Notes: generated by a model not told the origin, from the letters alone. A stretch of 64,000 nucleotides of DNA from Parafrankia elaeagni (GCF_000374165.1 NZ_KB893719.1:55278-119277); one strand, 5' to 3'; positions 27,803 to 36,347 are shown, counted from the stretch's first letter. Translations and numbers: made by a program.

Positions 27803-29417
27803 CGGCACCGCGCACCTGCGCGGCGAGGAGGCCCTGCTCAGCGTGCGGGATCTCGTCGTCGAGTACCCGACGAAGGGAGGAGTCGTCCAGGCGGTCTCGA
27901 AGGTCAGCTTCGACGTCCTGCCCGGCGAGACCCTCGGGATCGTCGGCGAGTCCGGCTGCGGCAAGTCGACCACCGGGCGGGCGGTGCTGCGCCTGGACCG
28001 GCTGACCGCGGGTCAGATCGACTTCGCCGGCGAGCGCATCGACGAAGCCAGCGGGAAAAGGATGCGCGAGCTCCGGCGCTCCATTCAGATGATCTTCCAG
28101 GACCCGGTGGCGTCTCTGAACCCGCGGCGCAGCGTGAAGGACATCGTCGTCGAGGGCCTGGCGGTGACCGGCGCCCCGGCCGCGGAGCGGGCGTCCACCT
28201 CGTCGTCCATCCTGGAGCAGGTCGGCCTGGGCAGCGAGCGCTTCGCCGACATGATGCCCCGCCAGCTCTCCGGTGGGCAGGCCCAGCGGGTGGCGATCGG
28301 CCGCGCGCTCGCCCTGCACCCGCAGTTACTGATCTGTGACGAGCCGGTGTCCGCCCTGGACGTCTCCGTTCAGGCGCAGATCCTCAACCTCATCGAGGAA
28401 CTGAAGGCCCAGTTCAACCTGACCGTCGTCTTCATCGCCCACGACCTCGGGGTCGTGCGCGCGGTCAGCGACGACGTGCTGGTCATGTACCTGGGCAAGG
28501 TGTGCGAGTTCGGCGACGCGGACATGGTCTACGACCAGCCCGCCCACCCCTACACCCGCGCGCTGCTCGACTCCGTCCCGTTGACGGATGCCGAGCGCGG
28601 GTTCACCGGCCCGGCGCTCGAAGGCGACCTGCCGTCCCCGCTCTCACCGCCGACCGGGTGCCGTTTCCGGACCCGGTGCCCGCGGGCGGAGGAGCGGTGC
28701 GCGGCCGAGGAGCCGCAGATCCAGGAGATCCGCCCCGGCCAGTACGCGGCCTGCCACTTCCCGCTGAGCCTCGGCGCCACCGTCACCCTCGCACCGGCCG
28801 CGGAGGAGCCCGCGGCGGAGGCGACCCCTGAAGGCACCGCCGAGGCGGCCGCCGTGCCGGCCGCGGTGCCCGCCGAACCGGTGACAGCCGCCGAACCGGT
28901 GACAGCCGTCGAGCCGGTGGCAGCCGTCGAGACCAGTGCCGAGCCCCTGGCCAAGCCCGCGGCCGCGGAGAAGCCCAGTCCTGTGGACGAGCCCGCTCCC
29001 GTGGAGAAGGCCGTGCCGGTGGAGAAGGCCGTGCCGGTGGAGAAGGCCGTTCCAGCCACGGCGGCAGCGACGGCCGCCGTCGCCGAGAAGTCCGGACCGA
29101 CGGACGAGGCTGCCGCAACGACGGCCGAGAAGCCGGCCGACACCGGCACCGGGTCACCGGCCGCGGAGAGTGAGGCGGTGACCGCGCCTGTCGTCCCGGT
29201 CGCGGCGGAGGTTCCCGCCAAGCCGGCAGCCCCGGCGGAGGAGGCCGTCCCGGCCGAGGACCTCGTCCCCGGAGAGACGGCCGTCGTCCCGACGGAGACG
29301 GCGGAAACGGAAACGGCGGCCGTTCCGGCCGAGGCCACGGCTGCGACCATGGCCGCGGAGCCGGCCGCCGCCGCTACCGCCGCCGCGGAGCCCACGAAGA
29401 GCGCACCCGCGAAGTAG
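27792..29417 (+). CDS. Oligopeptide/dipeptide ABC transporter ATP-binding protein, DppF type, with long Ala/Pro/Glu tail
   Basis: A 541-aa ATPase. Residues 1 to about 330 are a normal DppF subunit: [50 protein letters not shown], and a Cys-rich end ([18 protein letters not shown]). From about 335 to the end the protein is a low-complexity Ala/Pro/Glu/Val/Thr tail with 6-residue repeats (EPVTAA, VEKAVP) and no domain. DppF proteins normally end near 330-350. TTG 27792 is preferred as start since GGAGGTGAG lies 8 nt ahead; GTG 27783 falls inside that site. Last gene of the operon, followed by a strong terminator. Confidence 0.9.
   Translation: MAGSGTAHLRGEEALLSVRDLVVEYPTKGGVVQAVSKVSFDVLPGETLGIVGESGCGKSTTGRAVLRLDRLTAGQIDFAGERIDEASGKRMRELRRSIQMIFQDPVASLNPRRSVKDIVVEGLAVTGAPAAERASTSSSILEQVGLGSERFADMMPRQLSGGQAQRVAIGRALALHPQLLICDEPVSALDVSVQAQILNLIEELKAQFNLTVVFIAHDLGVVRAVSDDVLVMYLGKVCEFGDADMVYDQPAHPYTRALLDSVPLTDAERGFTGPALEGDLPSPLSPPTGCRFRTRCPRAEERCAAEEPQIQEIRPGQYAACHFPLSLGATVTLAPAAEEPAAEATPEGTAEAAAVPAAVPAEPVTAAEPVTAVEPVAAVETSAEPLAKPAAAEKPSPVDEPAPVEKAVPVEKAVPVEKAVPATAAATAAVAEKSGPTDEAAATTAEKPADTGTGSPAAESEAVTAPVVPVAAEVPAKPAAPAEEAVPAEDLVPGETAVVPTETAETETAAVPAEATAATMAAEPAAAATAAAEPTKSAPAK
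28872..29054. repeat. Two sets of 18-bp coding tandem repeats in the DppF tail
   Basis: Set one: three copies of an 18-bp unit starting GCCGAACCGGTG at 28872, 28890 and 28908, coding EPVTAA-like units. Set two: three copies starting GTGGAGAAGGCC at 29001, 29019 and 29037, coding VEKAVP. Both keep frame. They are the source of the low-complexity tail and mark it as recently expanded DNA. Confidence 0.88.
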
Positions 29418-29446
29418 CCGAGGCCCGAGGCCGGCCTCCCGCTCAG

Positions 29447-29477
29447 GGGGCGTCTCCCGATCGGGGGACGCCCCTTT
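29447..29477 (+). terminator. Rho-independent terminator of the peptide ABC operon
   Basis: Eight-bp GC stem GGGGCGTC (29447-29454) with GACGCCCC (29467-29474), with a further inner CCC/GGG pairing, followed by TTT. It lies 30 bp after the DppF-type stop codon on the same strand. Confidence 0.8.
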
Positions 29478-29559
29478 CGCATGCCGGGCCGGGAGCAGGC
29501 GGCCGGCCCGGCGACCGTCGTTCGCCGGGCCGGACCAGGGGGCAGGCGGGGCGGCCGGG

Positions 29560-30474
29560 TCAGCGGGCGGCGCGGGCCACCGTGGCGATCGAGCAGGGTT
29601 TGCCGCCGGGACCGCGGGCGGTCACCCGGTACACGGCCACCGAACGCCCCCGGTGCTCGGGCCGCACCTCGTAGACGACGGGAACCTCCAGGTCGGCCCG
29701 GCGCAGGTAGTGGATCGTGACGGAGGTCGTCGCGAAACGTCCTTCCGGATCGGCCGCGGCGGCCGCCTGTTCGGAGCCGCAGAACAGGATGCCGCCGTGC
29801 ATGGCGCCGCTGCCGTTGCCGAACTCCGGGCGGTTCGGGGCGACGATCGGGTCACCGCTGCCGGCGCCGCTCCGGCCGGCGGGGCCGAGGGTGTCACGGG
29901 CCGAGAGGTCGGCGGCGGTGGTCAGAGTGCTCGCGCGGATCCCCTCCGGCTGCGACCAGCCGGCCGGGACGATGCGCAGGTGCGCACGGCCGGTGGCGAC
30001 CAGGCGTCCCGCGCCGTCGACGATCTCGCAGCGGGACAGGCCGCGGGCCGCGTCGACGGCGACGACCGTCCCGGTCGCGAGCAGGCTCGGCCCGGTCCAC
30101 GGCGGCGGCAGGACGACCTCGACCGACAGCTCGAAGGTGACCAGATGCGTGCCGGGCGGGCGGCTGACGAAGACGGGGCGGCCGAGCACGTCGTCGGCCA
30201 GGACGCCGAGGGCGCCGACCGCCGGTGTGCCGTCGACGCCGTCCAGCCACGGGCCCACGGCCATCGACAGCTTGGTGCCCTCCGGCCCGGTCCGGTACCC
30301 CGACACCCGGAAGAGCGCCTGTGGGCCGCCGATGCCGTCGCTCACGTCGGCCAGCTCCGCCGGCTCGCGCCGGTCGGTCACGCCAGCCGGGGCGGCAGTT
30401 CCGCCACCGTCCCGGGGACCCTGCCGCGCGTGCGGGACGGACAGACCTGGTGCCAGACCCGAGCTGCTGGTCAC
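29560..30474 (-). CDS. Double-hotdog acyl-CoA thioesterase family protein
   Basis: A 304-aa protein with two hotdog-like halves. The second half has GNGSGAMHGGILFCGSEQAA (about 217-236) and VTIHYLRRADLEVPVVYE, the pattern of PaaI-type thioesterases; the first half (about 55-175) has VGALGVLADDVLGR and a matching strand order. The first 45 residues are Gly/Pro-rich and probably unstructured. It ends a minus-strand set with nitroreductase, CitE-like lyase and MaoC hydratase genes. A 204-bp gap separates it from the nitroreductase gene, so it may be a distal operon member. Predicted to hydrolyse acyl-CoA; the chain is unknown. Confidence 0.84.
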   Translation of the reverse strand: MTSSSGLAPGLSVPHARQGPRDGGGTAAPAGVTDRREPAELADVSDGIGGPQALFRVSGYRTGPEGTKLSMAVGPWLDGVDGTPAVGALGVLADDVLGRPVFVSRPPGTHLVTFELSVEVVLPPPWTGPSLLATGTVVAVDAARGLSRCEIVDGAGRLVATGRAHLRIVPAGWSQPEGIRASTLTTAADLSARDTLGPAGRSGAGSGDPIVAPNRPEFGNGSGAMHGGILFCGSEQAAAAADPEGRFATTSVTIHYLRRADLEVPVVYEVRPEHRGRSVAVYRVTARGPGGKPCSIATVARAAR

Positions 30475-30678
30475 GAACGACGCCCCTCCCCGTGGTCACC
30501 GCCGGCAGCGGCAGTCCGTCCAGGTCGGGAGGGAGGACGCCACCGGTCCTCGCATCCTCCGGGTGGCTGGTCGCCCACGACAAGCCACGCCGTGTGCGTG
30601 TCAGCAAGGACACATCAGAGGTGCCAGGTCGAGCGGGGGACGTCTCGACGGGATCCGCCAGGCCGCCGAACGGCGCGA

Positions 30679-31341
30679 TCAGGGTGTCAGGAAGGGGTTG
30701 TCCCAGGTGTCGAGGGCCGTCACGGTGTGCAGCGGGCGGCGGCGGACCGGACCGTGCCTGCCCACCGGCCAGCCGGCCGCCACCAGCGCGGCGATACGCC
30801 AGTCGTCCGGGATGCCGATGATCGAGCGCAGCTTGTCCTCGGCGAACGTGAACCAGGTGCTGGGCACCGTGCCGAGGCCCTCGGCGCGGGCGGCGAGCAG
30901 GAAGTTCTGCATCGCCGGGAAGATCGAGCCGCCCTCGATGAACTCCGGGACGAACCCGGTGAGCCGGTAGCAGAACAGGACGTACACCGGCACGTTCTCG
31001 AAGTTGTCCACCAGGTGCAGCATCGTGCGGGTGAGCCGGGCCTGCCGCGAGGTGTCGTCGGCCGGCGGCGGTTCGGCCGACTGGCCGTAGATGGTGCGCA
31101 CCCAGTCCCAGCCCTCGCGGAACGCCGGGCCGAGCACGGCGCGAACCTCCGGGGAGCGCAGCACCAGGAACTTCCACGACTGCGCGTTCGAGCCGGACGG
31201 AGCCCAGGTCGCGGCTTCCAGGCACCGGGCCAGCACCTCGTCGGACACCGGGTCGGGCCGGAACCGGCGCAGCGACCGCGCCGTGCGCATGGCCTCCCGC
31301 AGGTCGATCGCGGGCGCCGCCCCGGGCTCCAGATCACTCAT
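30679..31341 (-). CDS. Nitroreductase-family FMN oxidoreductase
   Basis: A 220-aa FMN-binding protein. RTARSLRRFRPDPVSDEVL is the N-terminal FMN-contact pattern; PSGSNAQSWKFLVLRSPEVR and GLGTVPSTWFTFAEDKLRSIIGIP (late) match the NfsA/NfnB-like fold, where the second provides the phosphate contacts. Members of this group reduce nitro groups, quinones, enones or F420/flavin-linked substrates. ATG 31341 is 55 bp downstream of the CitE-like gene on the same strand, consistent with co-transcription. It may act as an enoate or quinone reductase in this pathway; that is a guess. Confidence 0.88.
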   Translation of the reverse strand: MSDLEPGAAPAIDLREAMRTARSLRRFRPDPVSDEVLARCLEAATWAPSGSNAQSWKFLVLRSPEVRAVLGPAFREGWDWVRTIYGQSAEPPPADDTSRQARLTRTMLHLVDNFENVPVYVLFCYRLTGFVPEFIEGGSIFPAMQNFLLAARAEGLGTVPSTWFTFAEDKLRSIIGIPDDWRIAALVAAGWPVGRHGPVRRRPLHTVTALDTWDNPFLTP

Positions 31342-31395
31342 TCGTCCTGAACTCCTTCGCTGCAGCTGCGCTGCCGGCGACTCCGCCGCTCGGGG

Positions 31396-32202
31396 TCAGC
31401 TCTCCGCCCGGCGCAGGATCTGACGGGCCTGCGCCACCAGCGGGGCGTCGATCATCTGGCCGTCGAGAAGGAACACCGCGCTGTCCGCGCTGCCGGCCAC
31501 GACCCGCCGCGCCCAGGCGACCTCGTCGGCGGACGGCTGGAAGGCCTGGCGCACCACCGCGGCCTGTGACGGATGGATGCAGGCCTTCGCGACGAAGCCG
31601 CAGGCGACCGCCTCGTCCGCCTCGGCGGTCAGGGCGGGGACGTTACCGACGTCCAGGAACACCGTGTCGATGGCGGGCACCCCGGCGACGGCGGCGTTGA
31701 GCAGCACCGTCGACTTCGCGAACCGCGCGATGTCGCGGTAGGTACCGTCCGGCAGGCGGCTACCGCTGCCGCCGAGGGAGGCCATCAGGTCCTCGGCGCC
31801 CCACATCACGCCGACGACGTTCGGCGCGCGTACCACCTCGGCGGACGCCAGCACACCGCGTGCCGTCTCACACAGCGCGAGGACCTGGTAGGGCGCGGCG
31901 TCCTCGACCTGCTGGGCGCTCTCCGTCTTCGCCAGCATGATGACCCGGTACTCGGTCTGCGCCAGGGCGCGCATGTCCTCGTCGTAGTCGGCCGTCGTAC
32001 GCGGGTTCACCCGCACGATCACCCGGGCGGGATCCACCGGGTTCCCGACGAGGGCCTTGCGGGCCTCGGGCCGGTTCGCCGCGGCGACGGCGTCCTCAAG
32101 GTCGATGATGACGGTGTCAGCCGCCGCCAGCGCCTTCCCGTATCGCTCCGGCCGGTCTGCGGGGCAGAACAGAAGGGATGATCCCAGGGTCCACTCGGTC
32201 AC
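31396..32202 (-). CDS. HpcH/HpaI aldolase / citrate lyase beta-subunit-like CoA-ester lyase
   Basis: A 268-aa TIM-barrel enzyme of the CitE/malyl-CoA lyase superfamily. Visible features: SLLFCPADRPERYGKALA near the N-terminus, RVNPRTTADYDEDMRAL (CoA/arginine region), the metal-site Glu in LAKTESAQQVE and acidic WGAEDLMASLGG, and ACIHPSQAAVV near the end. It should catalyse a reversible C-C cleavage or thioester hydrolysis, such as malyl-CoA or methylmalyl-CoA. GTG 32202 follows GGGAG by 5 nt. The MaoC gene is 48 bp upstream in the same operon, a pairing seen for mesaconyl-CoA/methylmalyl-CoA chemistry. Confidence 0.9.
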   Translation of the reverse strand: MTEWTLGSSLLFCPADRPERYGKALAAADTVIIDLEDAVAAANRPEARKALVGNPVDPARVIVRVNPRTTADYDEDMRALAQTEYRVIMLAKTESAQQVEDAAPYQVLALCETARGVLASAEVVRAPNVVGVMWGAEDLMASLGGSGSRLPDGTYRDIARFAKSTVLLNAAVAGVPAIDTVFLDVGNVPALTAEADEAVACGFVAKACIHPSQAAVVRQAFQPSADEVAWARRVVAGSADSAVFLLDGQMIDAPLVAQARQILRRAES

Positions 32203-32250
32203 GTTGTCTCCCAGCTCGACACAGCCCGGCGCATCAGAACCACGGACCGT

Positions 32251-32745
32251 TCAGCCAGTCGCGGCGGAATCGCCGGAACCAGCCGGGACGCGCAGCATCA
32301 GCGCGGTGCGGTCGGCCCGGGCGACAAGAACACCCTTCTGGTTCAGTGCCCGGTGCTGGAACACGACCACGCCGTTGTCGGGCCGCGACCGCGAGTCCCT
32401 TTTCGACAGGACCTCCGTCTCGGCGTAGAGCGTGTCACCGATCAGGACCGGCGCCGGAAACGCGATTTCGCCGAACCCGAGGTTGGCGACCGTGGTTGCC
32501 TGGGTGAGCTGCGCGACGCTCAGGCCGACCATGATGGACATCGTCATCAGGCTGTTCACGAGCCGCTCGCCGAACTCCGTCGACGCGCTGGCCGCGGCGT
32601 CAAGGTGCAGACTCTGCGGATTCATCGTGAGGGTGGAGAACAGCGTGTTGTCCGCCTCGCCGACCGTGCGGCCCGGGCTGTGGACATAGACCACACCGGT
32701 CTGAAGTTCCTCGAAATACAGCCCTCGCTGCTGAATGCGCGTCAC
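32251..32745 (-). CDS. MaoC-family enoyl-CoA hydratase (mesaconyl-CoA hydratase-like)
   Basis: A 164-aa single-hotdog hydratase. TMNPQSLHLDAAASASTEFGERLVNSL (two parts of the motif) gives the catalytic Asn/Asp and His positions of MaoC enzymes, and IGDTLYAETEVLSKRDSRSRP is the conserved second strand. It would add water across an enoyl-CoA double bond. Adjacent to a CitE-like lyase it may make the substrate that the lyase cleaves. The GTG at 32745 has AGGTGG about 4 nt upstream. A TTGACA/TACAGT promoter overlapped by an inverted repeat lies 49 to 78 bp upstream, making this the first gene of the operon. Confidence 0.9.
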   Translation of the reverse strand: MTRIQQRGLYFEELQTGVVYVHSPGRTVGEADNTLFSTLTMNPQSLHLDAAASASTEFGERLVNSLMTMSIMVGLSVAQLTQATTVANLGFGEIAFPAPVLIGDTLYAETEVLSKRDSRSRPDNGVVVFQHRALNQKGVLVARADRTALMLRVPAGSGDSAATG

Positions 32746-32793
32746 ATCTCCACCTGAATGTTTTCGCCGATTTCACGACGCATGACGTCCTGT

Positions 32794-32823
32794 ACTGTAC
32801 GGACCTGACAACACAACTGTCAA
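32794..32823 (-). promoter_or_regulatory. Sigma-70-type promoter with overlapping operator-like palindrome
   Basis: On the minus strand TTGACA (32823-32818), an 18-nt spacer and TACAGT (32799-32794) form a near-consensus promoter reading into the MaoC gene at 32745. The inverted repeat TGACA-N7-TGTCA (32806-32810 and 32818-32822) overlaps the -35 box and spacer, where a TetR-type or similar repressor could block RNA polymerase. No regulator gene is directly adjacent. Confidence 0.72.
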
Positions 32824-33287
32824 CGCGCTTACCAAACAGCGAGACACCTGTTGCCGCCGGGTGCACATAGCAGCTTTCCGGGTCACGGTCGAGCGATGCG
32901 GTGTCCCTGGTGGCAAACATCGCTTTCCGCCGGCGGGCCGCGAACCGCCGCACCGAACTCGGGCAGCAGAGAAGCGGGACACAACGCCGGAAGACCGTCA
33001 TCGGCGGAACACCCGGGCTCACCACCCCCGACGACGTCCGCGCCGAGCTCGGTACGGCCGTGGACGGCTGGGCGGTGGGGCTTCGGGAGATGTACGAGGC
33101 GCCGATGTCCCGCCCGAACGGGCAGGTGGGCTTCCGGGTCGAGAACGCCCTGCTGCTGCGCCGACCCGGAGGACCAGCAGGCACCGGGCCCGCGGCGTAG
33201 TCGGGGCAGAGGCCGGTCAGGGTGGCGGTGTGGTGCGGTGCGGTGCGGGTGGGGCCGGCGCACCGGGACGCCCCACCCGCACGGCGG
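32824..33287. other. Intergenic region with a doubtful short frame
   Basis: About 460 bp between the operon promoter and the thiolase stop codon. A plus-strand frame at 32901-33200 (GTG start) reads VIGGTPGLTTPDDVRAELG, then GWAVGLREMYEAPM and QVGFRVENALLLRRP; the middle looks protein-like, but I do not recognise it. The minus frame opposite is Pro/Arg-rich shadow. Short GGTGCGGTGCGG repeats lie at 33230-33248. Confidence 0.35.
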
Positions 33288-34433
33288 TCAGGTGGTGATG
33301 ATGGAGACGCCGGCGGTGCCTGGTGCGCCGTAGAGCTGGGCGTAGCCCACGCGGGGGGTGCCGGGGACCTGCCGGTCGCCGGCCTGCCCGCGCAGCTGCA
33401 GGACGAGTTCGTGGATCTGGCGCAGGCCGGAGGCGCCGACCGGTTCACCGTTGGCGATGAGCCCGCCGTCGGTGTTGACGGGCAGCCGCCCACCGATCTC
33501 GGTCGCGCCTTCGGCGAGGAGTTTCTCCTGGTCGCCGTCCGCGCAGAAACCGTTCTCCGCCATGTGCATGATCTCGGCCCCGGAGTCGGTGTCCTGGACC
33601 TGGATGACATCGACATCGCCGGGGCCGATCCCCGCGGTCTCGTACGCGGCCCGGGAGGCGTACACCGTGGGGGCCTCGGCGGGTTCCACCGCAGCCCAGG
33701 AGCTGTGGACCTCGTGCGCCCCGTAGCTGCGGGTACGCAGGACGCTCGCGCGCAGGTAAAGAGGCGTGGAGGTGAAACGGCGCGCGATGTCGGCCCGGCA
33801 CAGGATCACCGCGGCCGCACCCTCGTCGGGGCTGCAGAACATGTACTTCGTCAGCGGGTAGTTCAGCATCGCCGAGGAGAGGATCTCGTCCTCCGTGATG
33901 GCCTTGCGGCGGAACGCGTTCGGGTTCAGGACACCGTTGCGGTAGTTCTTCGCGGCGACCCGGGCCAGGGTGCGGTGCGAGATCCCGTGGTCGTGCATGT
34001 AACGGTTGATCTTCATACCGAAGAACTTCGTGGTCAGGAAATGACCGATGTCGCCATACCACGGCGGGGCACTGTAGTGCACGGGATCCGCGGTGAACGC
34101 ACCGAACGCGTGCTTGTCCATCCCGACAGCCAGACCGATGTCGTACTTCCCGTAGCGGATCGCGTCCGCGGTCAGTTCCAGCGCGGTCGCCGCGGTCGCA
34201 CAGCCGTTGTACACGTCCATGAACGGAATACCGGTCAGGCCGAGCAGGCTGACGACCGCGTCGGGGTTGTCGACCTCGCAGCTGCCCCCGAACGCGAACT
34301 GCACCTGCTTCCACTCGATACCCGCGTCGGCGAGAGCGGCCCGGACCGCCTCCGCCCCCATCTGGATCGCGGACTTGTCACCGAAACGCCCGAAGGGATG
34401 GATACCCACCCCGATGATCGCGACGTCCTCCAT
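33288..34433 (-). CDS. Thiolase-superfamily protein (lipid-transfer / SCP-x type)
   Basis: A 381-aa thiolase-like protein. The N-terminal DVAIIGVGIHPFGRFGDKS and active-site loop VYNGCATAATALELTADAI (Cys about 79) match the lipid-transfer protein branch, which includes steroid side-chain Ltp/SCP-x thiolases and aldolases. PVNTDGGLIANGEPVGASGLRQ is the conserved C-terminal Gly-rich loop. Glu-Pro replaces the usual His-Pro there (NGEPVGASG rather than NGHPxGASG), so it may work as a retro-aldolase or a non-canonical thiolase. The DUF35 gene lies 1 bp upstream, and GGGAGG inside it serves as ribosome site. A thiolase/DUF35 pair typically forms a complex. Confidence 0.92.
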   Translation of the reverse strand: MEDVAIIGVGIHPFGRFGDKSAIQMGAEAVRAALADAGIEWKQVQFAFGGSCEVDNPDAVVSLLGLTGIPFMDVYNGCATAATALELTADAIRYGKYDIGLAVGMDKHAFGAFTADPVHYSAPPWYGDIGHFLTTKFFGMKINRYMHDHGISHRTLARVAAKNYRNGVLNPNAFRRKAITEDEILSSAMLNYPLTKYMFCSPDEGAAAVILCRADIARRFTSTPLYLRASVLRTRSYGAHEVHSSWAAVEPAEAPTVYASRAAYETAGIGPGDVDVIQVQDTDSGAEIMHMAENGFCADGDQEKLLAEGATEIGGRLPVNTDGGLIANGEPVGASGLRQIHELVLQLRGQAGDRQVPGTPRVGYAQLYGAPGTAGVSIITT

Positions 34434-34434
34434 G

Positions 34435-34866
34435 TCAGTGTCCTCCCTCGGACGGCGCGAACGCGTAGGACATCACCTGGGTGCCGTCCTCGTCGGTACG
34501 GAACGGATAGATCACCAGCTCCAGACCCATCCCGAAACTGATCTGCTCCGGATCACTCACGGTGAGCCGGCCCTCGACGCGCACGTCGTCCCCGAGCTGC
34601 ACCAGACCGACCGCGAACGGTCGGAACGTCTCCGGCGTCTCCCCACTCGCGTACGGCGCCTTCGGCAGGAACTCCTGCGTCGTCCACGTCCACAGCGTCC
34701 CCTCCCGGGGCAGCAGATGCCGCGCCATCTCCAGCTTCCCGCACCGCGGACACGCATCCTGCGCGGGGAACGTCACCGCCGCGCAGCTCCCACACCGCGT
34801 ACCGATGAGCTGTGGACTCTCCGCCGGCCACGTGAACACCTCGGGAGCAAAGGGAACTTGAGCCAT
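34435..34866 (-). CDS. DUF35 Zn-ribbon OB-fold acyl-CoA-binding protein
   Basis: A 143-aa partner protein. A rubredoxin-like zinc ribbon has CGSCAAVTFPAQDACPRCG (about 27-45, C-x2-C and C-x2-C), followed by an OB-fold with GTLWTWTTQEFLP and EGRLTVSDPEQISFGM. Such proteins bind the acyl-CoA or regulate the neighbouring thiolase (Ltp/MaoC-type complexes in steroid side-chain cleavage). ATG 34866 is preceded by TAGGAG with 7-nt spacing. The thiolase start follows its stop by 1 bp, so the two are co-transcribed and translationally linked. Confidence 0.92.
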   Translation of the reverse strand: MAQVPFAPEVFTWPAESPQLIGTRCGSCAAVTFPAQDACPRCGKLEMARHLLPREGTLWTWTTQEFLPKAPYASGETPETFRPFAVGLVQLGDDVRVEGRLTVSDPEQISFGMGLELVIYPFRTDEDGTQVMSYAFAPSEGGH

Positions 34867-35249
34867 CAGAACACTCCTAGCATCACGACCGGCCCACAAA
34901 CCGTCTCCGGCTTCACCCAGGAAAAGGACAACGGAGCAAACCCGAGGGCGTGCCAGGCGCACCGACGACGGCGTGGTGCCGGTACAGCGCCGGCGCTGGA
35001 GGGACGAGCAACGGGTTCCAACCCTCCACGTCATTCGGATCGCCCACCCGGCGGTCTCGCCAGGCCGGGACGATCAGCGGGCAGCCGAGAGCAGCCGACT
35101 CTCAGATGCAGCATATGCCCTTCTCGCCCGCACTCGCACGGGAACGATCCCGGCGGCGGGCACCGCGACGGGCACCGCGACGGGCACCTCGACGTACACA
35201 GACAGTCACCCCCTACCCTGTCGCCCGGTCGGCACCGGGCGAGGTCGCC
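34867..35249. other. Intergenic region with 12-bp repeats, remnant of a lost 5' coding end
   Basis: About 380 bp. Near 35161-35196 there are three copies of a 12-bp unit (CACCGCGACGGG, the last altered). The frame of the following Mop-domain gene is open here but reads Arg/Pro/Ala repeats with poor codon bias, so it is probably not coding. The promoter of the DUF35-thiolase pair should lie close to 34880-34960. Confidence 0.45.
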
Positions 35250-35504
35250 GTGCTCATCAAGTCCACCGAGGTCTCGCTGGCCACGGGCAGCGTGGCGGGC
35301 CTCAGCATCCGCAACCAGCTCCGCGGCACCGTCACCTCCATCGACACCGGCGGCGCCATGGCCGTCGCGCACCTCGAGCTCGACAACGGAGGGCAGCTCA
35401 CCGTGGCGATCACCCTCGACGCGGTGAAGGACCTCGGCCTGGCGGCTGGTGCGCAGGTGACCGCGCTGGTCAAGTCGACAGAGGTCGCCCTCGCCGCCAC
35501 GTGA
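35250..35504 (+). CDS. Mop/TOBE-domain molybdate-binding protein, N-terminally truncated
   Basis: About 84 aa. Residues from about 18 on form a complete Mop domain (LSIRNQLRGTVTSIDTGGAM, then LTVAITLDAVKDLGLAAGAQVTALVKSTEVAL), which binds molybdate or tungstate in oligomers. In front of it stands AVLIKSTEVSLATG, which is the final strand of another Mop domain; the rest of that first domain is missing. The gene thus looks like the end of a two-Mop protein such as ModE or a di-Mop molbindin that lost its 5' part. GTG 35250 has GAGG 5 nt upstream; ATG 35106 is an alternative that would add Arg-rich repeat sequence. No molybdate transporter is in the window. Confidence 0.72.
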   Translation: MLIKSTEVSLATGSVAGLSIRNQLRGTVTSIDTGGAMAVAHLELDNGGQLTVAITLDAVKDLGLAAGAQVTALVKSTEVALAAT

Positions 35505-35665
35505 CCGCCGCATGGCCGCCGCATGACCAAGGCCACCTGACCAAAGTCGCGGGAGCGCGCTCCTTGCGGCCTACCAGCGCCAGCAGCTCCATATCACCAC
35601 GTATCTTCGGCGATATGTCCGCCCAGCACCGGTTGCGGGCGGTTTGTCCCGAGGAGGGCTTGGCG

Positions 35666-36238
35666 GTGGCGGAACAGGTTGGCCCGGAGTTCGGCCCGTT
35701 GGCGGCTCTCGCCGGCGAGTGGGAGGGGGACCAGGGCGTGGACGTCGCCTTCGGCAACTCCGAAGGCTCGATGATCACTACCCCCTATCGCGAGAAGATC
35801 ACATTCAAGCCGTTCGGGCCCGTGGACAACGGCGCCCAGCAGCTCTATGGGCTGGACTACCACATGGCCGCGTGGCGGCACGGTGAGGACAAGGCGTTCC
35901 ACACCGAGATCGGCTACTGGCTGTGGGACGCGGTGCTCGGCCACGTCATGCGGTGCTTCATGGTCCCCCGCGGCCAGGTGCTCATCGCGGGAGCTGCCGT
36001 CGCCCCGGACGCGACGACCTTCACGCTGCGCTCCGAGCTCGGATCGACGACCTACGGGATCCTGTCGAACCCGTATCTGGCCCGGGCGGCGAACACGACG
36101 CTGTACGAGGTGACCGTCGCCGTGTCCGCCGAGGGCGGTCTCTCCTACGACTCGACCACGACGATCACACACGCCCGGGTCGCCGACCCGGTGGCGCACA
36201 CCGACCGCAACGTCCTACACAGGGTTGCCGGGGCCTGA
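35666..36238 (+). CDS. Heme-binding beta-barrel (FABP/nitrobindin-like, DUF1794) protein
   Basis: A 190-aa predicted ten-stranded barrel. FGPLAALAGEWEGDQGVDVA is the family's opening motif (GxWxGxG-like), followed by YREKITFKPFGP, EIGYWLWD and VMRCFMVPRGQ. Nitrobindin-type members bind heme and react with nitric oxide or peroxynitrite; the C-terminal HTDRNVLHRV carries the His that commonly ligates heme. GTG 35666 is strongly supported by GGAGGG with 7-nt spacing; ATG 35615 would add 17 non-conserved residues. A strong terminator lies about 110 bp downstream. Confidence 0.85.
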   Translation: MAEQVGPEFGPLAALAGEWEGDQGVDVAFGNSEGSMITTPYREKITFKPFGPVDNGAQQLYGLDYHMAAWRHGEDKAFHTEIGYWLWDAVLGHVMRCFMVPRGQVLIAGAAVAPDATTFTLRSELGSTTYGILSNPYLARAANTTLYEVTVAVSAEGGLSYDSTTTITHARVADPVAHTDRNVLHRVAGA

Positions 36239-36347
36239 CTCCCCCGGGTCACCCTGGCCACCCTGGCCGCACCGCGACACCGCACCGCGACACCGGGTGC
36301 TCTCCGAGGCTCACTCCGCACCCGCTCATCTTCACAGCCCGGTACAC

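Noticed and set aside
28872-29054. Regular 18-bp units considered as an array of binding sites or CRISPR
   Set aside because: They are in frame within the DppF tail, have no spacers and code hexapeptide repeats.
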